NCBI GenBank assembly: GCA_016719855.1
Contig: JADJYH010000016.1
Span: 50,016-114,015 of the forward strand
Source of the DNA: Saprospiraceae bacterium
Lineage (GTDB): Bacteria > Bacteroidota > Bacteroidia > Chitinophagales > Saprospiraceae
Direction of reading: 5' to 3'
Length of the DNA: 64,000 nt
Shown here: positions 1-8,419 of the stretch, piece after piece
Layout of the letters: each line of letters starts with the position of its first letter
Numbering within the stretch: the first letter of the stretch is position 1
Made by a program: the position numbers and the translations under genes
The notes under the pieces: generated by a model
What the model saw: the letters and a program-made list of their open reading frames with translations, nothing else
What the model was told of the DNA's origin: nothing
Databases searched by the model: none

Positions 1-1
1 G

Positions 2-241
2 AACGTGACCGTGGAAATTGGTGGCCATACCAACGGCATCCCATCGCATGAATATTGTGACAAACTCTCAACCGAACGTGCAAAGGCCATCGTGGACTAC
101 CTCGTTGGCAAGGGAATAGCCCGGAAGCGCTTGCAATACAAGGGCTACGGAAAACGAAACCCCATTGACACCAACAAAACGCCCGTCGGGCGAAAACGCA
201 ACCAGCGGGTGGAAATAAAAATCCTGAGCGTGACAGGCTAA
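2..241 (+). CDS. OmpA-family C-terminal domain (5'-truncated)
   Basis: This is the 3' end of a gene that starts before the window. The visible 79 residues match the peptidoglycan-binding OmpA/MotB fold: a 'GHTN' loop, then 'LSTERAKAIVDYLV' and 'KGYGKRNPI', and the 'GRKRNQRVEIKI' ending in which the Arg contacts meso-DAP peptidoglycan. Such domains anchor outer-membrane proteins or lipoproteins to the cell wall. The upstream domains (barrel, TPR/PD40 or lipoprotein) are not visible, so the full protein type cannot be given. A strong bidirectional hairpin starts at its stop codon. Confidence 0.85.
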   Translation, partial: NVTVEIGGHTNGIPSHEYCDKLSTERAKAIVDYLVGKGIARKRLQYKGYGKRNPIDTNKTPVGRKRNQRVEIKILSVTG

Positions 242-281
242 CGAAAAAGGGATTGAGCAGCTGCTCAATCCCTTTTTCGTT
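240..281. terminator. Bidirectional terminator, perfect 21-bp inverted repeat
   Basis: Two perfect 21-bp arms (240-260 and 261-281) start inside the stop codon of the OmpA-like gene and end inside the stop codon of the convergent aminopeptidase. The outer part reads AACGAAAAAGGG / CCCTTTTTCGTT, so each strand has a U-rich 3' side. It separates convergent transcripts. Confidence 0.85.
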
Positions 282-2061
282 ATAGTTTGCCACATCTTTC
301 TCGCAGCCACGCCCTTTCCTCATCATTTAAGTAAGGTGAAATTTTTTCAAAACACTCCTCGTGGTAGGCGTTCAGCCAAAGCCGCTCTTGTTCCGTGAGC
401 ATGTTTTTATCCACCAAATTCAGGTCTATCGGAAACAGCGTCAGTGTGTCAAAACGGTAGAATTTTCCAAATTCATTCTCCAAATCCTCCACGCAAAGTA
501 TCAGGTTCTCCGTGCGGATGCCGTACTGCCCAGCCTTGTAGATGCCCGGTTCATTGGACGTGACCGTGCCAGGCTCCACCGCTTTGGCTGCCCTTGGCGA
601 GTTTGCTACTGGCGAAAAACCATGCGGCCCCTCGTGTACGTTCAGGAAAAAACCGACACCATGCCCTACACCATGCCCGAAGTTTACATAATGTTGCCAG
701 ATGGGAAAGCGGGCAAGCGTATCTAGTTGCACGCCGTTGGTGCCTTTCGGAAATCTCGCCATGGACAGTCCCAACACGCCTTTCAGCACGAGGGTAAAAT
801 CCGTTTTTTGAGCAGCAGTAGGTGTAGAAAGCGCTACCGTCCGGGTAATGTCTGTGGTGCCATCGGTGTACTGGCCGCCGGAGTCGAGCAGTAAAATTCC
901 GTGCTTCTCGATGTTGGCGCAGGTGCCATATGCAGGATGATAGTGGATAATGGCGCCATTGCCGTTGTACCCGACAATGGCATCAAAGCTGTCGCCAAAA
1001 TAGTTTTCCAACTCGCTACGGAACGCCGTCAATCGTTCGGCAACCTCTGCTTCCGGCACGGGGCGCTCGTCGAGGGTGCGCTCCAGCCAACGGAAAATCC
1101 GCACCAGCGCAGCCCCGTCACGAGCCATCGTTTTTTTCAAATGGGCAATCTCTGTATCATTCTTGATGGCCTTCATCTCGGCCACAATGTTGTCACCCTC
1201 CAGTACACTGCTTGGGGCAATCGCGTTGAAAACTTGGTTGCTCGTCGTGCCTAGGTCGAGCAGAACGGTTTGAGCCTCTTCAATTTTTTTCAAAAAATCC
1301 TCCAAAGAATCATACGGCTTCAGCAACACGCCGTCCTGGTTCAGCTTTTCCTTGAGCAGGGCAGGCACTTTGGCGCTTTCAATAAAAAGCCAAGCCACCT
1401 CTTGGCCCACCATTGCGTAAGCATAAAATATGGGGTTGCATTCCACATCACGACCACGCAGGTTGAACAGCCAAGCGATGTCGTCCAAGGAGGAAACGAG
1501 GTAGTAATCAACTGTGCCCATTTTTTCCCGCACTTTCGCTAATTTCTCCCGTCGAGAGGCTCCCGCAAATTTCACATCGTGCTCAAACAAAGGGCCTTGC
1601 GGCAGCGGAGGGCGTCCTGTCCAAATTTTTTCAATCAAATCAACACTTGAATCTATCTCGATTTGCTTCTGATGAAAATGCTTCGCCATGCGACGTATTT
1701 GCCCCACGGAAAACAGCCTCCCGTCAAGCCCGACCTTACTGCCCTCTTTGAGGTTTTCCTTCATCCAATCCATGTGTTCTGGCGTATGCGGTATGCCGAG
1801 CTTGTGCAGCGTGATGCCACTGCCAGCCAGTTGCGTTTCAGCTTGTAGAAAATAGCGGCTGTCCGTCCAAAGCCCGGCGTGGTCGGCGGTCACTACCACC
1901 GTACCCGCCGATCCGGTGAACCCTGATAGCCAAGGCCTCGATTTCCAGTGGTCGGCCACGTACTCGCCTTGGTGGGGGTCAGCGGAAGGAATAATATAGG
2001 CATCAAGCCCTTGCGACTTCATGGCGGCCCTTAGGCTTTGCAGTTTTTCTTTGGTTGTCAT
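280..2061 (-). CDS. Xaa-Pro aminopeptidase (M24B, creatinase-type)
   Basis: A 593-residue cytosolic metallopeptidase of the aminopeptidase P family that removes N-terminal residues preceding proline. The length and layout match the three-domain eukaryotic-like XPNPEP1 type: two creatinase-N-like domains (about residues 1-300), then the pita-bread catalytic domain. In the catalytic part I see the metal-ligand Asp region ('LLLDSGGQYTDGTTDITRT'), the His motif 'HGVGHGVGFFLNVHEGP', and the Glu motifs 'TSNEPGIYKAGQYGIRTEN', as expected for a di-Mn/Zn site. It lies downstream of rho on the same strand but is separated from it by a terminator, so it is probably its own transcript. The start ATG (MTTKEKLQSLRAAM) fits the family. 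Confidence 0.9.
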   Translation of the reverse strand: MTTKEKLQSLRAAMKSQGLDAYIIPSADPHQGEYVADHWKSRPWLSGFTGSAGTVVVTADHAGLWTDSRYFLQAETQLAGSGITLHKLGIPHTPEHMDWMKENLKEGSKVGLDGRLFSVGQIRRMAKHFHQKQIEIDSSVDLIEKIWTGRPPLPQGPLFEHDVKFAGASRREKLAKVREKMGTVDYYLVSSLDDIAWLFNLRGRDVECNPIFYAYAMVGQEVAWLFIESAKVPALLKEKLNQDGVLLKPYDSLEDFLKKIEEAQTVLLDLGTTSNQVFNAIAPSSVLEGDNIVAEMKAIKNDTEIAHLKKTMARDGAALVRIFRWLERTLDERPVPEAEVAERLTAFRSELENYFGDSFDAIVGYNGNGAIIHYHPAYGTCANIEKHGILLLDSGGQYTDGTTDITRTVALSTPTAAQKTDFTLVLKGVLGLSMARFPKGTNGVQLDTLARFPIWQHYVNFGHGVGHGVGFFLNVHEGPHGFSPVANSPRAAKAVEPGTVTSNEPGIYKAGQYGIRTENLILCVEDLENEFGKFYRFDTLTLFPIDLNLVDKNMLTEQERLWLNAYHEECFEKISPYLNDEERAWLRERCGKL

Positions 2062-2112
2062 TTAGTATTTTTTTGATGCTTCGCAAAGCTCGTTCGGCAT
2101 TACGAACTGGCC

Positions 2113-2155
2113 AAAAAAAAGAGCGGTTTTTGGTAAATCAACCAAGAACCGCTCT
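2113..2155 (-). terminator. Rho-independent terminator of rho
   Basis: The hairpin AGAGCGGTT...AACCGCTCT (2120-2155 with loop) is followed on the minus strand by eight U residues (2113-2120). It lies just downstream of the rho stop codon. Confidence 0.8.
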
Positions 2156-2183
2156 ATTTCAAATGGCAATATTTGCCTAAAAA

Positions 2184-4001
2184 TTATCCATTCATGGATG
2201 CCAGGAACTCCTCGTTGCTCCGGGTATTCATCATGTGCTTGAGCAGAAACTCCATCGCCTCCTCCGGTTTCATGTCGGAGAGGTGCTTGCGCAAGATGAA
2301 CAAACGCTGAAGCGTGTCACGGTCAAAGAGCAAGTCGTCGCGACGAGTACTAGACTTGGTGAGGTCAACCGCAGGCCAGAGGCGGCGGTTGGCCAAGGTG
2401 CGGTCGAGCTGAAGCTCCATGTTGCCGGTACCCTTGAACTCTTCGAAGATAACGCCATCCATTTTTGAACCAGTGTCAATCAATGCCGTGGCAAGAATGG
2501 TGAGCGAGCCACCACCTTCGATGTTACGGGCTGCACCGAAGAACTTCTTCGGCTTGTGCAGGGCGTTGGCCTCCACACCACCTGAGAGCACCTTGCCACT
2601 GGCCGGCGCCACCGTGTTGTAGGCACGGGCCAAACGGGTGATGGAATCGAGTAAGATGACCACATCGTGGCCGCACTCGACGAGGCGCTTCGCTTTTTCC
2701 AAAACGATGCCCGCTACCCGAACGTGGTTTTCAGCTGGCTCGTCGAAGGTCGAGGCCACAACCTCAGCATTTACGCTGCGCTTGAAATCCGTCACCTCCT
2801 CCGGGCGCTCGTCCACGAGCAGCACGATAATGTAGCTTTCGGGGTGGTTTTTGGCAATGGCGTTGGCAACATCTTTCAACAAGAAAGTTTTACCAGTTTT
2901 GGGCTGCGCCACGATAAGGCCACGCTGACCCTTGCCAATGGGCGTGAACATGTCAATCGTTCGGGTGCTGAAATCCCTGCCGGTTGGCGATATGCACAGG
3001 TTGTATTTTTCTTGCGGGAACAACGGCGTGAGGTAATCGAAAGGCACCCGGTCACGGATGTCTTTCGGGTCGAGGCCGTTGATTTTCGATACCCGCAACA
3101 GTGCGAAGTACTTTTCACCTTCCTTCGGCGGGCGGATGGCACCTTTCACAGTGTCGCCGGTGCGCAGGCCAAACAGCTTGATTTGCGAAGGCGAAACGTA
3201 GATGTCGTCGGGGGAAGTTAGGTAGTTGTAGTCAGCAGAGCGGAGAAAGCCGTAGCCATCGGGCATCATTTCAAGTATGCCCTCACCCTCGATAATGCCA
3301 TCAAGTTCGATGTCAAACTGCTCTCCTCTTGAGCTGGAGCGGCTTTCGTAAACCGGCTCTTCGTCTGGCACGAACGGAGCGTCAACGATGATGTCGGTGT
3401 CAACACCGCCACCAGCGGGCCTGCTGACCACCATCTCCATTTCATCGTCCATTTCAACATCGTCGTCATAGTCCTCGTCCTCGTCTATGGGTTCGAGCCG
3501 AGTAGGCGGCTTCGGTGGAGGTGGGGTGTTGAAGCGGCTGTCGCGGCTGCGGTAGTCGTTGGCTATGATTCTATCCCTGGGCTCACGGTCACGGAGGTCA
3601 CGGTCGCGGCTGTCCCGGACGGGGCGGTCTGCTCGCATGTCGCGGTCACCAGGGCGGCCAGCATCACGTGGGTCGCGGTCGCCACTGCGCACACCGCTAT
3701 CCCTCACGATGCGCTCGCGGCGTGCGCCACGGTCACCAAAATCTTCGTCGCGCTGCTCTGTATAGCCGGGCGAAGTTCTCCTCGCAACAGGGCGCTGCTC
3801 TGCGGCAACATTTTCTTCGGGTGTTGGTGTTGGTGGTGGCGGGGCAGGAGTGCTTGCTTTTCCGGCAATAGCTTGCTGATCAAGAATCTTGTGGATGAGT
3901 TCTTGCTTGGCCAAACGACGGAAGCCACTTATCTCGAGGCGCTCGGCGACTTCCCTCAGTTCGGGAACGAGCATGTCGTTTAATTGCAAAATGTCGTACA
4001 T
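2184..4001 (-). CDS. rho: Transcription termination factor Rho with disordered insert
   Basis: Hexameric RNA-dependent ATPase that terminates transcription. Residues 1-45 are the Rho N-terminal helical domain (MYDILQLNDMLVPELREVAE). Residues about 50-215 form a long low-complexity insert rich in Arg, Asp and Pro. Then come the cold-shock-like RNA-binding domain ('GILEMMPDGYGFLRS') and the RecA-type ATPase with Walker A 'AQPKTGKT' near residue 368 and 'VILLDSITRLARAYN'. The total of 605 aa exceeds the E. coli protein (419 aa) because of the insert. Inserts of this kind are known in Bacteroidota Rho, where a disordered region has been linked to condensate formation. A 743-base divergent gap separates it from serS. 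Confidence 0.97.
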   Translation of the reverse strand: MYDILQLNDMLVPELREVAERLEISGFRRLAKQELIHKILDQQAIAGKASTPAPPPPTPTPEENVAAEQRPVARRTSPGYTEQRDEDFGDRGARRERIVRDSGVRSGDRDPRDAGRPGDRDMRADRPVRDSRDRDLRDREPRDRIIANDYRSRDSRFNTPPPPKPPTRLEPIDEDEDYDDDVEMDDEMEMVVSRPAGGGVDTDIIVDAPFVPDEEPVYESRSSSRGEQFDIELDGIIEGEGILEMMPDGYGFLRSADYNYLTSPDDIYVSPSQIKLFGLRTGDTVKGAIRPPKEGEKYFALLRVSKINGLDPKDIRDRVPFDYLTPLFPQEKYNLCISPTGRDFSTRTIDMFTPIGKGQRGLIVAQPKTGKTFLLKDVANAIAKNHPESYIIVLLVDERPEEVTDFKRSVNAEVVASTFDEPAENHVRVAGIVLEKAKRLVECGHDVVILLDSITRLARAYNTVAPASGKVLSGGVEANALHKPKKFFGAARNIEGGGSLTILATALIDTGSKMDGVIFEEFKGTGNMELQLDRTLANRRLWPAVDLTKSSTRRDDLLFDRDTLQRLFILRKHLSDMKPEEAMEFLLKHMMNTRSNEEFLASMNG

Positions 4002-4744
4002 AATTTAATATAGAGTTTAACAGGAAGGACAAAACCCATAACGAACTTGCCTCTGTCGGAGAAGCTTAGTGGTCTTGTTACTCACTTGAAAATGCTTCAC
4101 ATTGAAGAAAATATTACTTGATAGTGCTTCCTTTCGTCAATGTATTTTGTAAAATGAAAAGGTTTGATTGAAAAAATGCTGTAAAAATCAGTTCAGGCTG
4201 TTGAAACTTAACGGAACCGCTATTGATTACGGTTTCCTAGCGAAAGGAATTGTCTTTCAGGGTAATTTGCCAAGGGGATGTAAACTGTAGCTACGGACAA
4301 AACCTGCAACGGGTTACATTCTGCGCCAACACATCTCAGTCTCAACACTGTTTTGCTTCGTTTGTATTAAATAGGAAAAAACAAAGGAGTTGCGATTCTG
4401 AAGTTCGAAAATAGACCGACTACTAAAACAGGTGGCGTGATTAAGTTTGTGCGGCAAAAATACATACAAGTTTCAAATTTCAAATACTACCTTTGCCAAA
4501 AAATTTTCCAAAAGTAGTTTTTTATTTGTTAGCAATTGACTTTTAGAAAAATACAATTGAAAATAAATTTGAATTTTGATTCGGAAGATTGGAAAACATG
4601 CTGCATTTTCAGTTGTTTTCGTCGGGAAGTCGCATAGTGCCTAATACGCTATCAGAAGTTAAACAACATCTCCTTCCAATAGTTTTGCGTACTGCGTTTC
4701 AACGAAATATCCTTTTTCTTTATTGGTAAAATCAAACCTTCGCA
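4002..4744. other. AT-rich divergent intergenic region rho/serS
   Basis: No coding sequence is seen here. The region is AT-rich and must hold the promoters of both rho (minus) and serS (plus). One good Bacteroidota -7 box on the plus strand, TACCTTTG at 4488-4495, has no clear -33 TTG at the right distance. It would give serS a leader of about 245 bases. A weaker AACCTTCG lies at 4735-4742, immediately before the serS ATG. Confidence 0.4.
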
Positions 4745-6022
4745 ATGCTTGAACTGAGTTTTTTAAAAACAAACAAAGAACGTGCAATCCAAGGCCTGAA
4801 AATTCGCAACTTCTCGGACGAGGCGCTCCAGGTAATTGACCGCATTTTGGAAGCGGACGAGACGCGCAGAAACGCTCAAGTGGAATTGGACAACAACCTT
4901 GCCGAATCAAAGCGCTTTGCCAGTGAAATTGGAGCCCTACTCAAGCTTGGTAAAGCGGCAGAAGTCGAGGCCATCAAGTCAAAGGTCGCAAGCTTGAAAG
5001 AACAAGCCAAAGACCTCGAATCCGTTATGAAGGTTGCATCGGAACAAGTGGAGGAGCTTTTGCTGACCGTGCCAAATATCCCGCACCACTCTGTGCCGCC
5101 TGGCAAAACACCGGATGATAACGAGGTCTTCAAACCTTGGGAAAAACCGATGCCTACTCTCCACTCCGGTGCGCTGCCCCACTGGGAATTGGCAAAAAAA
5201 TACAATATCTTCGACCTCGACCTTGGCGTAAAGCTGACCGGGGCAGGCTTCCCGGTTTTCCGGGGCAAGGGCGCAAGGTTGGAAAGGGCGCTCATCAATT
5301 TTTTCCTGGACGAGGCTTCCCGTGCTGGTTATGAGGAAATAGCCCCTCCGCTCATGGTCAACAAGGACTCTGCCAGGGCCACCGGTCAACTTCCTGACAA
5401 AGAGGGCCAGATGTACTACGTGGAGCGCGACGACCTCTACCTCATCCCGACCGCCGAAGTCCCCGTGACCAATATATATAGGGACAGCATTGTGGATGAA
5501 AAAGATTTCCCAATCAAAATGACCGCTTACACGCAATGCTTCCGCCGGGAGGCGGGCAGCTACGGCGCGCACGTACGAGGCCTCAACCGGGTTCACCAGT
5601 TCGACAAGGTGGAAATCGTGCAGATTGCCCACCCGGACAGCTCCTACTTGCAGTTGGATGGGATGCTTACACATGTCTCTAGCTTATTGGATAAACTCGA
5701 ATTGCCCTACCGCATCCTTCGGCTCTGTGGCGGCGACATGGGCTTCACATCGGCACTAACTTTCGACTTCGAGGTGTGGTCGGCGGCACAGGAGCGGTGG
5801 TTGGAGGTCAGCTCGGTATCAAATTTTGAGACCTACCAGAGCAATCGCCTCAAAGTGCGCTTCAAGGACGGCAACAAAACCCGCCTAGCGCATACCCTGA
5901 ACGGCAGTGCCCTCGCCCTCGCCCGCATCGTGGCGGCACTTTTGGAGAACAACCAAACCCCAGAAGGCATAAGGTTGCCCAAGGTGTTGCACAGCTACAC
6001 AGGGTGGGAGATGATTGATTAG
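4745..6022 (+). CDS. serS: Seryl-tRNA synthetase
   Basis: Class II aminoacyl-tRNA synthetase charging tRNA-Ser. 425 residues, the usual length. The N-terminal long coiled-coil arm that grips the tRNA is visible at residues about 25-110. The catalytic core has motif 2 'QCFRREAGSYGAHVRGLNR' near residue 263 and motif 3 near residues 385-410 ('GSALALARIVAALLENNQ' followed by 'IRLPKVL'). It appears monocistronic: the upstream gap is long and a large inverted repeat lies downstream. Confidence 0.97.
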   Translation: MLELSFLKTNKERAIQGLKIRNFSDEALQVIDRILEADETRRNAQVELDNNLAESKRFASEIGALLKLGKAAEVEAIKSKVASLKEQAKDLESVMKVASEQVEELLLTVPNIPHHSVPPGKTPDDNEVFKPWEKPMPTLHSGALPHWELAKKYNIFDLDLGVKLTGAGFPVFRGKGARLERALINFFLDEASRAGYEEIAPPLMVNKDSARATGQLPDKEGQMYYVERDDLYLIPTAEVPVTNIYRDSIVDEKDFPIKMTAYTQCFRREAGSYGAHVRGLNRVHQFDKVEIVQIAHPDSSYLQLDGMLTHVSSLLDKLELPYRILRLCGGDMGFTSALTFDFEVWSAAQERWLEVSSVSNFETYQSNRLKVRFKDGNKTRLAHTLNGSALALARIVAALLENNQTPEGIRLPKVLHSYTGWEMID

Positions 6023-6029
6023 CAAGTTA

Positions 6030-6090
6030 GCGTGTTGGCGCTTTGGCGAGTTGGGTAGGGCATACCCAACTCGCCAAAGCGCCAACACGC
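6030..6090. repeat. 28-bp perfect inverted repeat between serS and moxR
   Basis: Two perfect 28-bp arms (6030-6057 and 6063-6090) are separated by 5 bases. The arms are built of similar short words (GTTGGCG, TTTGGCGAGTTGG). It lies 8 bases after the serS stop and 18 before the moxR start, without a T-tract, so it is not a classic intrinsic terminator. It belongs to the class of word palindromes seen elsewhere in the window. Confidence 0.85.
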
Positions 6091-6107
6091 CAAAAACCTA
6101 GAATAAG

Positions 6108-7103
6108 ATGCAATCACTTGATATTGAGGCGATTAACCAGCAGATATACCATGACAGTGCTTTCGTTGAGCAACTGAACGAAGAAACGTCCAAAATCATC
6201 GTGGGCCAAAAAAACATGATTGAACGGCTCATGATTGGCCTTTTGACCAGGGGCCATATCTTGCTGGAAGGCTTGCCTGGCTTGGCAAAGACACTGGCTA
6301 TCAAGACCTTGTCCACCGCCATCAATGCCAAATTCCACCGGATTCAGTTCACGCCCGACCTGTTGCCTGCCGACATCATCGGAACCATGGTGTACAATCC
6401 TGGCACCACCAAATTTGCGGTACACAAAGGTCCAGTCTTCGCCAACTTCATCTTGGCGGACGAGATAAACCGTGCCCCAGCCAAGGTACAATCGGCGCTG
6501 CTGGAGGCCATGCAGGAGCGCCAAGTGACCATCGGGGGCGAGACGTTCAAACTGGAAGACCCGTTCCTCGTGATGGCCACGCAGAACCCCATCGAGCAGG
6601 AGGGGACCTATCCATTGCCGGAAGCGCAAACCGACCGGTTTATGCTAAAGGTAAAAGTGGGCTACCCTGAGAAGGAAGATGAACTCCAAATTATGCGACG
6701 CAACCTAAGCGAAGAGGTGGACGCAGTGGTGAAGCCGGTGGTACAACCTGCCGACATCCTTCGGGCGAGGAAGTCCGTGCAGAAAATCTACATGGACGAA
6801 AAAATCGAACGGTACATCATTGACATCGTTTTTGCGACCCGCAACCCAAAAGACTACGGCTTAGCCAACCTTGCGCCGCTTATCAACTTTGGTGGCTCGC
6901 CACGTGCCAGCATCAACTTGGCCTTGGCTGCTAAGGCCATGGCTTTCTTGCGCAGAAGGGGCTACGTGATACCGGAAGATGTGCGCAATATTTGCCACGA
7001 CGTCATGCGACACCGCATCGGCCTGACCTACGAGGCGGAGGCGGAAAACGTAACCCAAGAGGAAATCATTAACCGGGTGCTGAACAAGGTGGAAGTGCCT
7101 TGA
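6108..7103 (+). CDS. MoxR-family AAA+ ATPase
   Basis: 331-residue AAA+ ATPase of the MoxR group, cytosolic chaperone-like ATPases that usually help assemble or activate metalloproteins and VWA-domain partners. Walker A GLPGLAKT lies at residues 55-62, Walker B 'FILADEINRAP' around 114-124, sensor 1 'VMATQNPIEQEGTYPLPEAQ', and the C-terminal AAA lid follows. The usual neighbours (DUF58, VWA and BatA/BatD genes) do not follow: the next gene, after 289 bases, is a DUF6427 membrane protein. The partner therefore cannot be read from context. Confidence 0.93.
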   Translation: MQSLDIEAINQQIYHDSAFVEQLNEETSKIIVGQKNMIERLMIGLLTRGHILLEGLPGLAKTLAIKTLSTAINAKFHRIQFTPDLLPADIIGTMVYNPGTTKFAVHKGPVFANFILADEINRAPAKVQSALLEAMQERQVTIGGETFKLEDPFLVMATQNPIEQEGTYPLPEAQTDRFMLKVKVGYPEKEDELQIMRRNLSEEVDAVVKPVVQPADILRARKSVQKIYMDEKIERYIIDIVFATRNPKDYGLANLAPLINFGGSPRASINLALAAKAMAFLRRRGYVIPEDVRNICHDVMRHRIGLTYEAEAENVTQEEIINRVLNKVEVP

Positions 7104-7106
7104 TGA

Positions 7107-7389
7107 TTTACGATTGACGATTTTGGATTGACGAGTAAGGGGTAGAAGAATGGGTTAGCAATCGGTCAAAAAAAGATTAGTTGGGGCTGGTTTTGGGGCA
7201 TTGTTTTCTGGGTGAGGATTTTTGTGCTGTATTGCAGAATAAAGCGGGTCAAAGAAGCTGGAGAACGATTTGTTCGAGCGGAAAGAGTGATTGCCAAAGA
7301 ACGATTCCATAAATTCGCCCAATATTCCTCGAAAAAGACATACAAGCCCATTCACCGTTCACAATTCACCGTTCATAGTTCACCGTTCA
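7107..7389. repeat. Intergenic word repeats moxR/DUF6427
   Basis: Near 7107-7133 the motif ATTGACGA occurs twice, and ATTTACGATTGACGATT is a related run. At 7351-7389 the 11-mer TTCACCGTTCA occurs three times with an exact 14-base period (starts 7351, 7365, 7379), the three-base spacers being CAA, TAG and TAA. The last copy runs to within 4 bases of the GTG start of the next gene. The rest of the 289-base gap shows no gene. Confidence 0.8.
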
Positions 7390-7392
7390 TAA

Positions 7393-8379
7393 GTGCTTAC
7401 TTTTTTCAGAACCAACCAAGTTTTTTACAGCGTGATGTTGATTGTGTACATCTTGCTGTTGCGGTTTTCCGTATTCATCGCACCGTTCCAATGGGAGCCA
7501 TCCGGGCATGGAGTGCTGTGCGACGTGCTGTACGACATGGTTGGGTCATCGCAGAACCTGGCTGCGCATATCATTGCGATGGCGCTGTTGATGGGGCAGG
7601 GATATTTGGTCAACCTGATTTCCATCAACTATCGGCTCTCCAACGAAATAAACCTTTTTCCCGGCCTATTTTATGTGTGGTGCTGCTGCGCAATACCCGA
7701 TTTCCTTTATCTCTCGCCAGTGCTCATCGGAAATACTTTCTTCTTGATTGCCCTCTATCAGATATTTGACACCTATAAAAACCCGGCTTGTGCCGACCGG
7801 ATTTTCAATGCTGGCCTATGGTTGGGGGTAGCAAGCCTGTTCTATTTCCCGTTTGTATTTTTCTTGATCGTTTTGCTGGCCGCACTGAGCATTTTGCGGG
7901 CGTTCAACTTGCAGGAGCTGCTGATGATTTTGGTGGGCATGTTCCTACCCTACTTCTTTATTGGGCTTTATTTTTTCTGGTCCAACAAATTCGACTTCTT
8001 CTATGAAAACCAAATAGCCCGAAACTTTGATTTTTTCAATTTCAACCATATTGCGTTCACTTGGGACACTTGGGTGAAGCTGGCAATTTTCATAATTGCC
8101 ACAATTTTCGTACTGGCAAACAACAGTACCTACCTCACCAAAAAGAACATCCAAGTCCAGAAAAAAATCAACATCCTTTACTGGGTGCTGATTTCCGCAG
8201 GCATTTCTGCCCCCTTCCAGGCCAACGTAACTTTTGAACATTTCCTTTTGCTCGCACCGACTCTGGGCATCTTCCTGGGGCTATCATTCACATCCATGAA
8301 ATCGCAGTGGGCCGAGGCCATCCATTTTCTCATGGTAGTGCTGGTACTGGCCTTGCAGTTTGTGCCTTGGCAGCTTTGA
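7393..8379 (+). CDS. DUF6427 family integral membrane protein
   Basis: 328 residues, very hydrophobic, with about nine to ten predicted membrane helices across the length (for example 'FYSVMLIVYILLLRFSVFIA' at the N-terminus and 'LLLAPTLGIFLGL' near the C-terminus). The opening MLTFFRTNQVFYSV matches how Bacteroidota DUF6427 proteins begin, and this decides for the GTG start at 7393. The function of the family is unknown. The gene lies in line with moxR but is separated from it by word repeats, so an operon is uncertain. Confidence 0.75.
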   Translation: MLTFFRTNQVFYSVMLIVYILLLRFSVFIAPFQWEPSGHGVLCDVLYDMVGSSQNLAAHIIAMALLMGQGYLVNLISINYRLSNEINLFPGLFYVWCCCAIPDFLYLSPVLIGNTFFLIALYQIFDTYKNPACADRIFNAGLWLGVASLFYFPFVFFLIVLLAALSILRAFNLQELLMILVGMFLPYFFIGLYFFWSNKFDFFYENQIARNFDFFNFNHIAFTWDTWVKLAIFIIATIFVLANNSTYLTKKNIQVQKKINILYWVLISAGISAPFQANVTFEHFLLLAPTLGIFLGLSFTSMKSQWAEAIHFLMVVLVLALQFVPWQL

Positions 8380-8384
8380 TTACT

Positions 8385-8417
8385 AAAGGCAAAAGTAAAA
8401 AGGACAAAGGCAAAAGT
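8385..8417. repeat. Short word repeat at convergent gene ends
   Basis: AAAGGCAAAAGT occurs twice (8385-8396 and 8406-8417, period 21) between the stop of the DUF6427 gene and the stop of the DUF5916 gene. It is the same kind of reiterated-word spacer as at other gene ends here. Confidence 0.6.
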
Positions 8418-8419
8418 TT

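Noticed and set aside
7351..7389. Possible CRISPR array (three 11-mers, 14-base period)
   Set aside because: Repeats too short, spacers only 3 bases, no cas genes.
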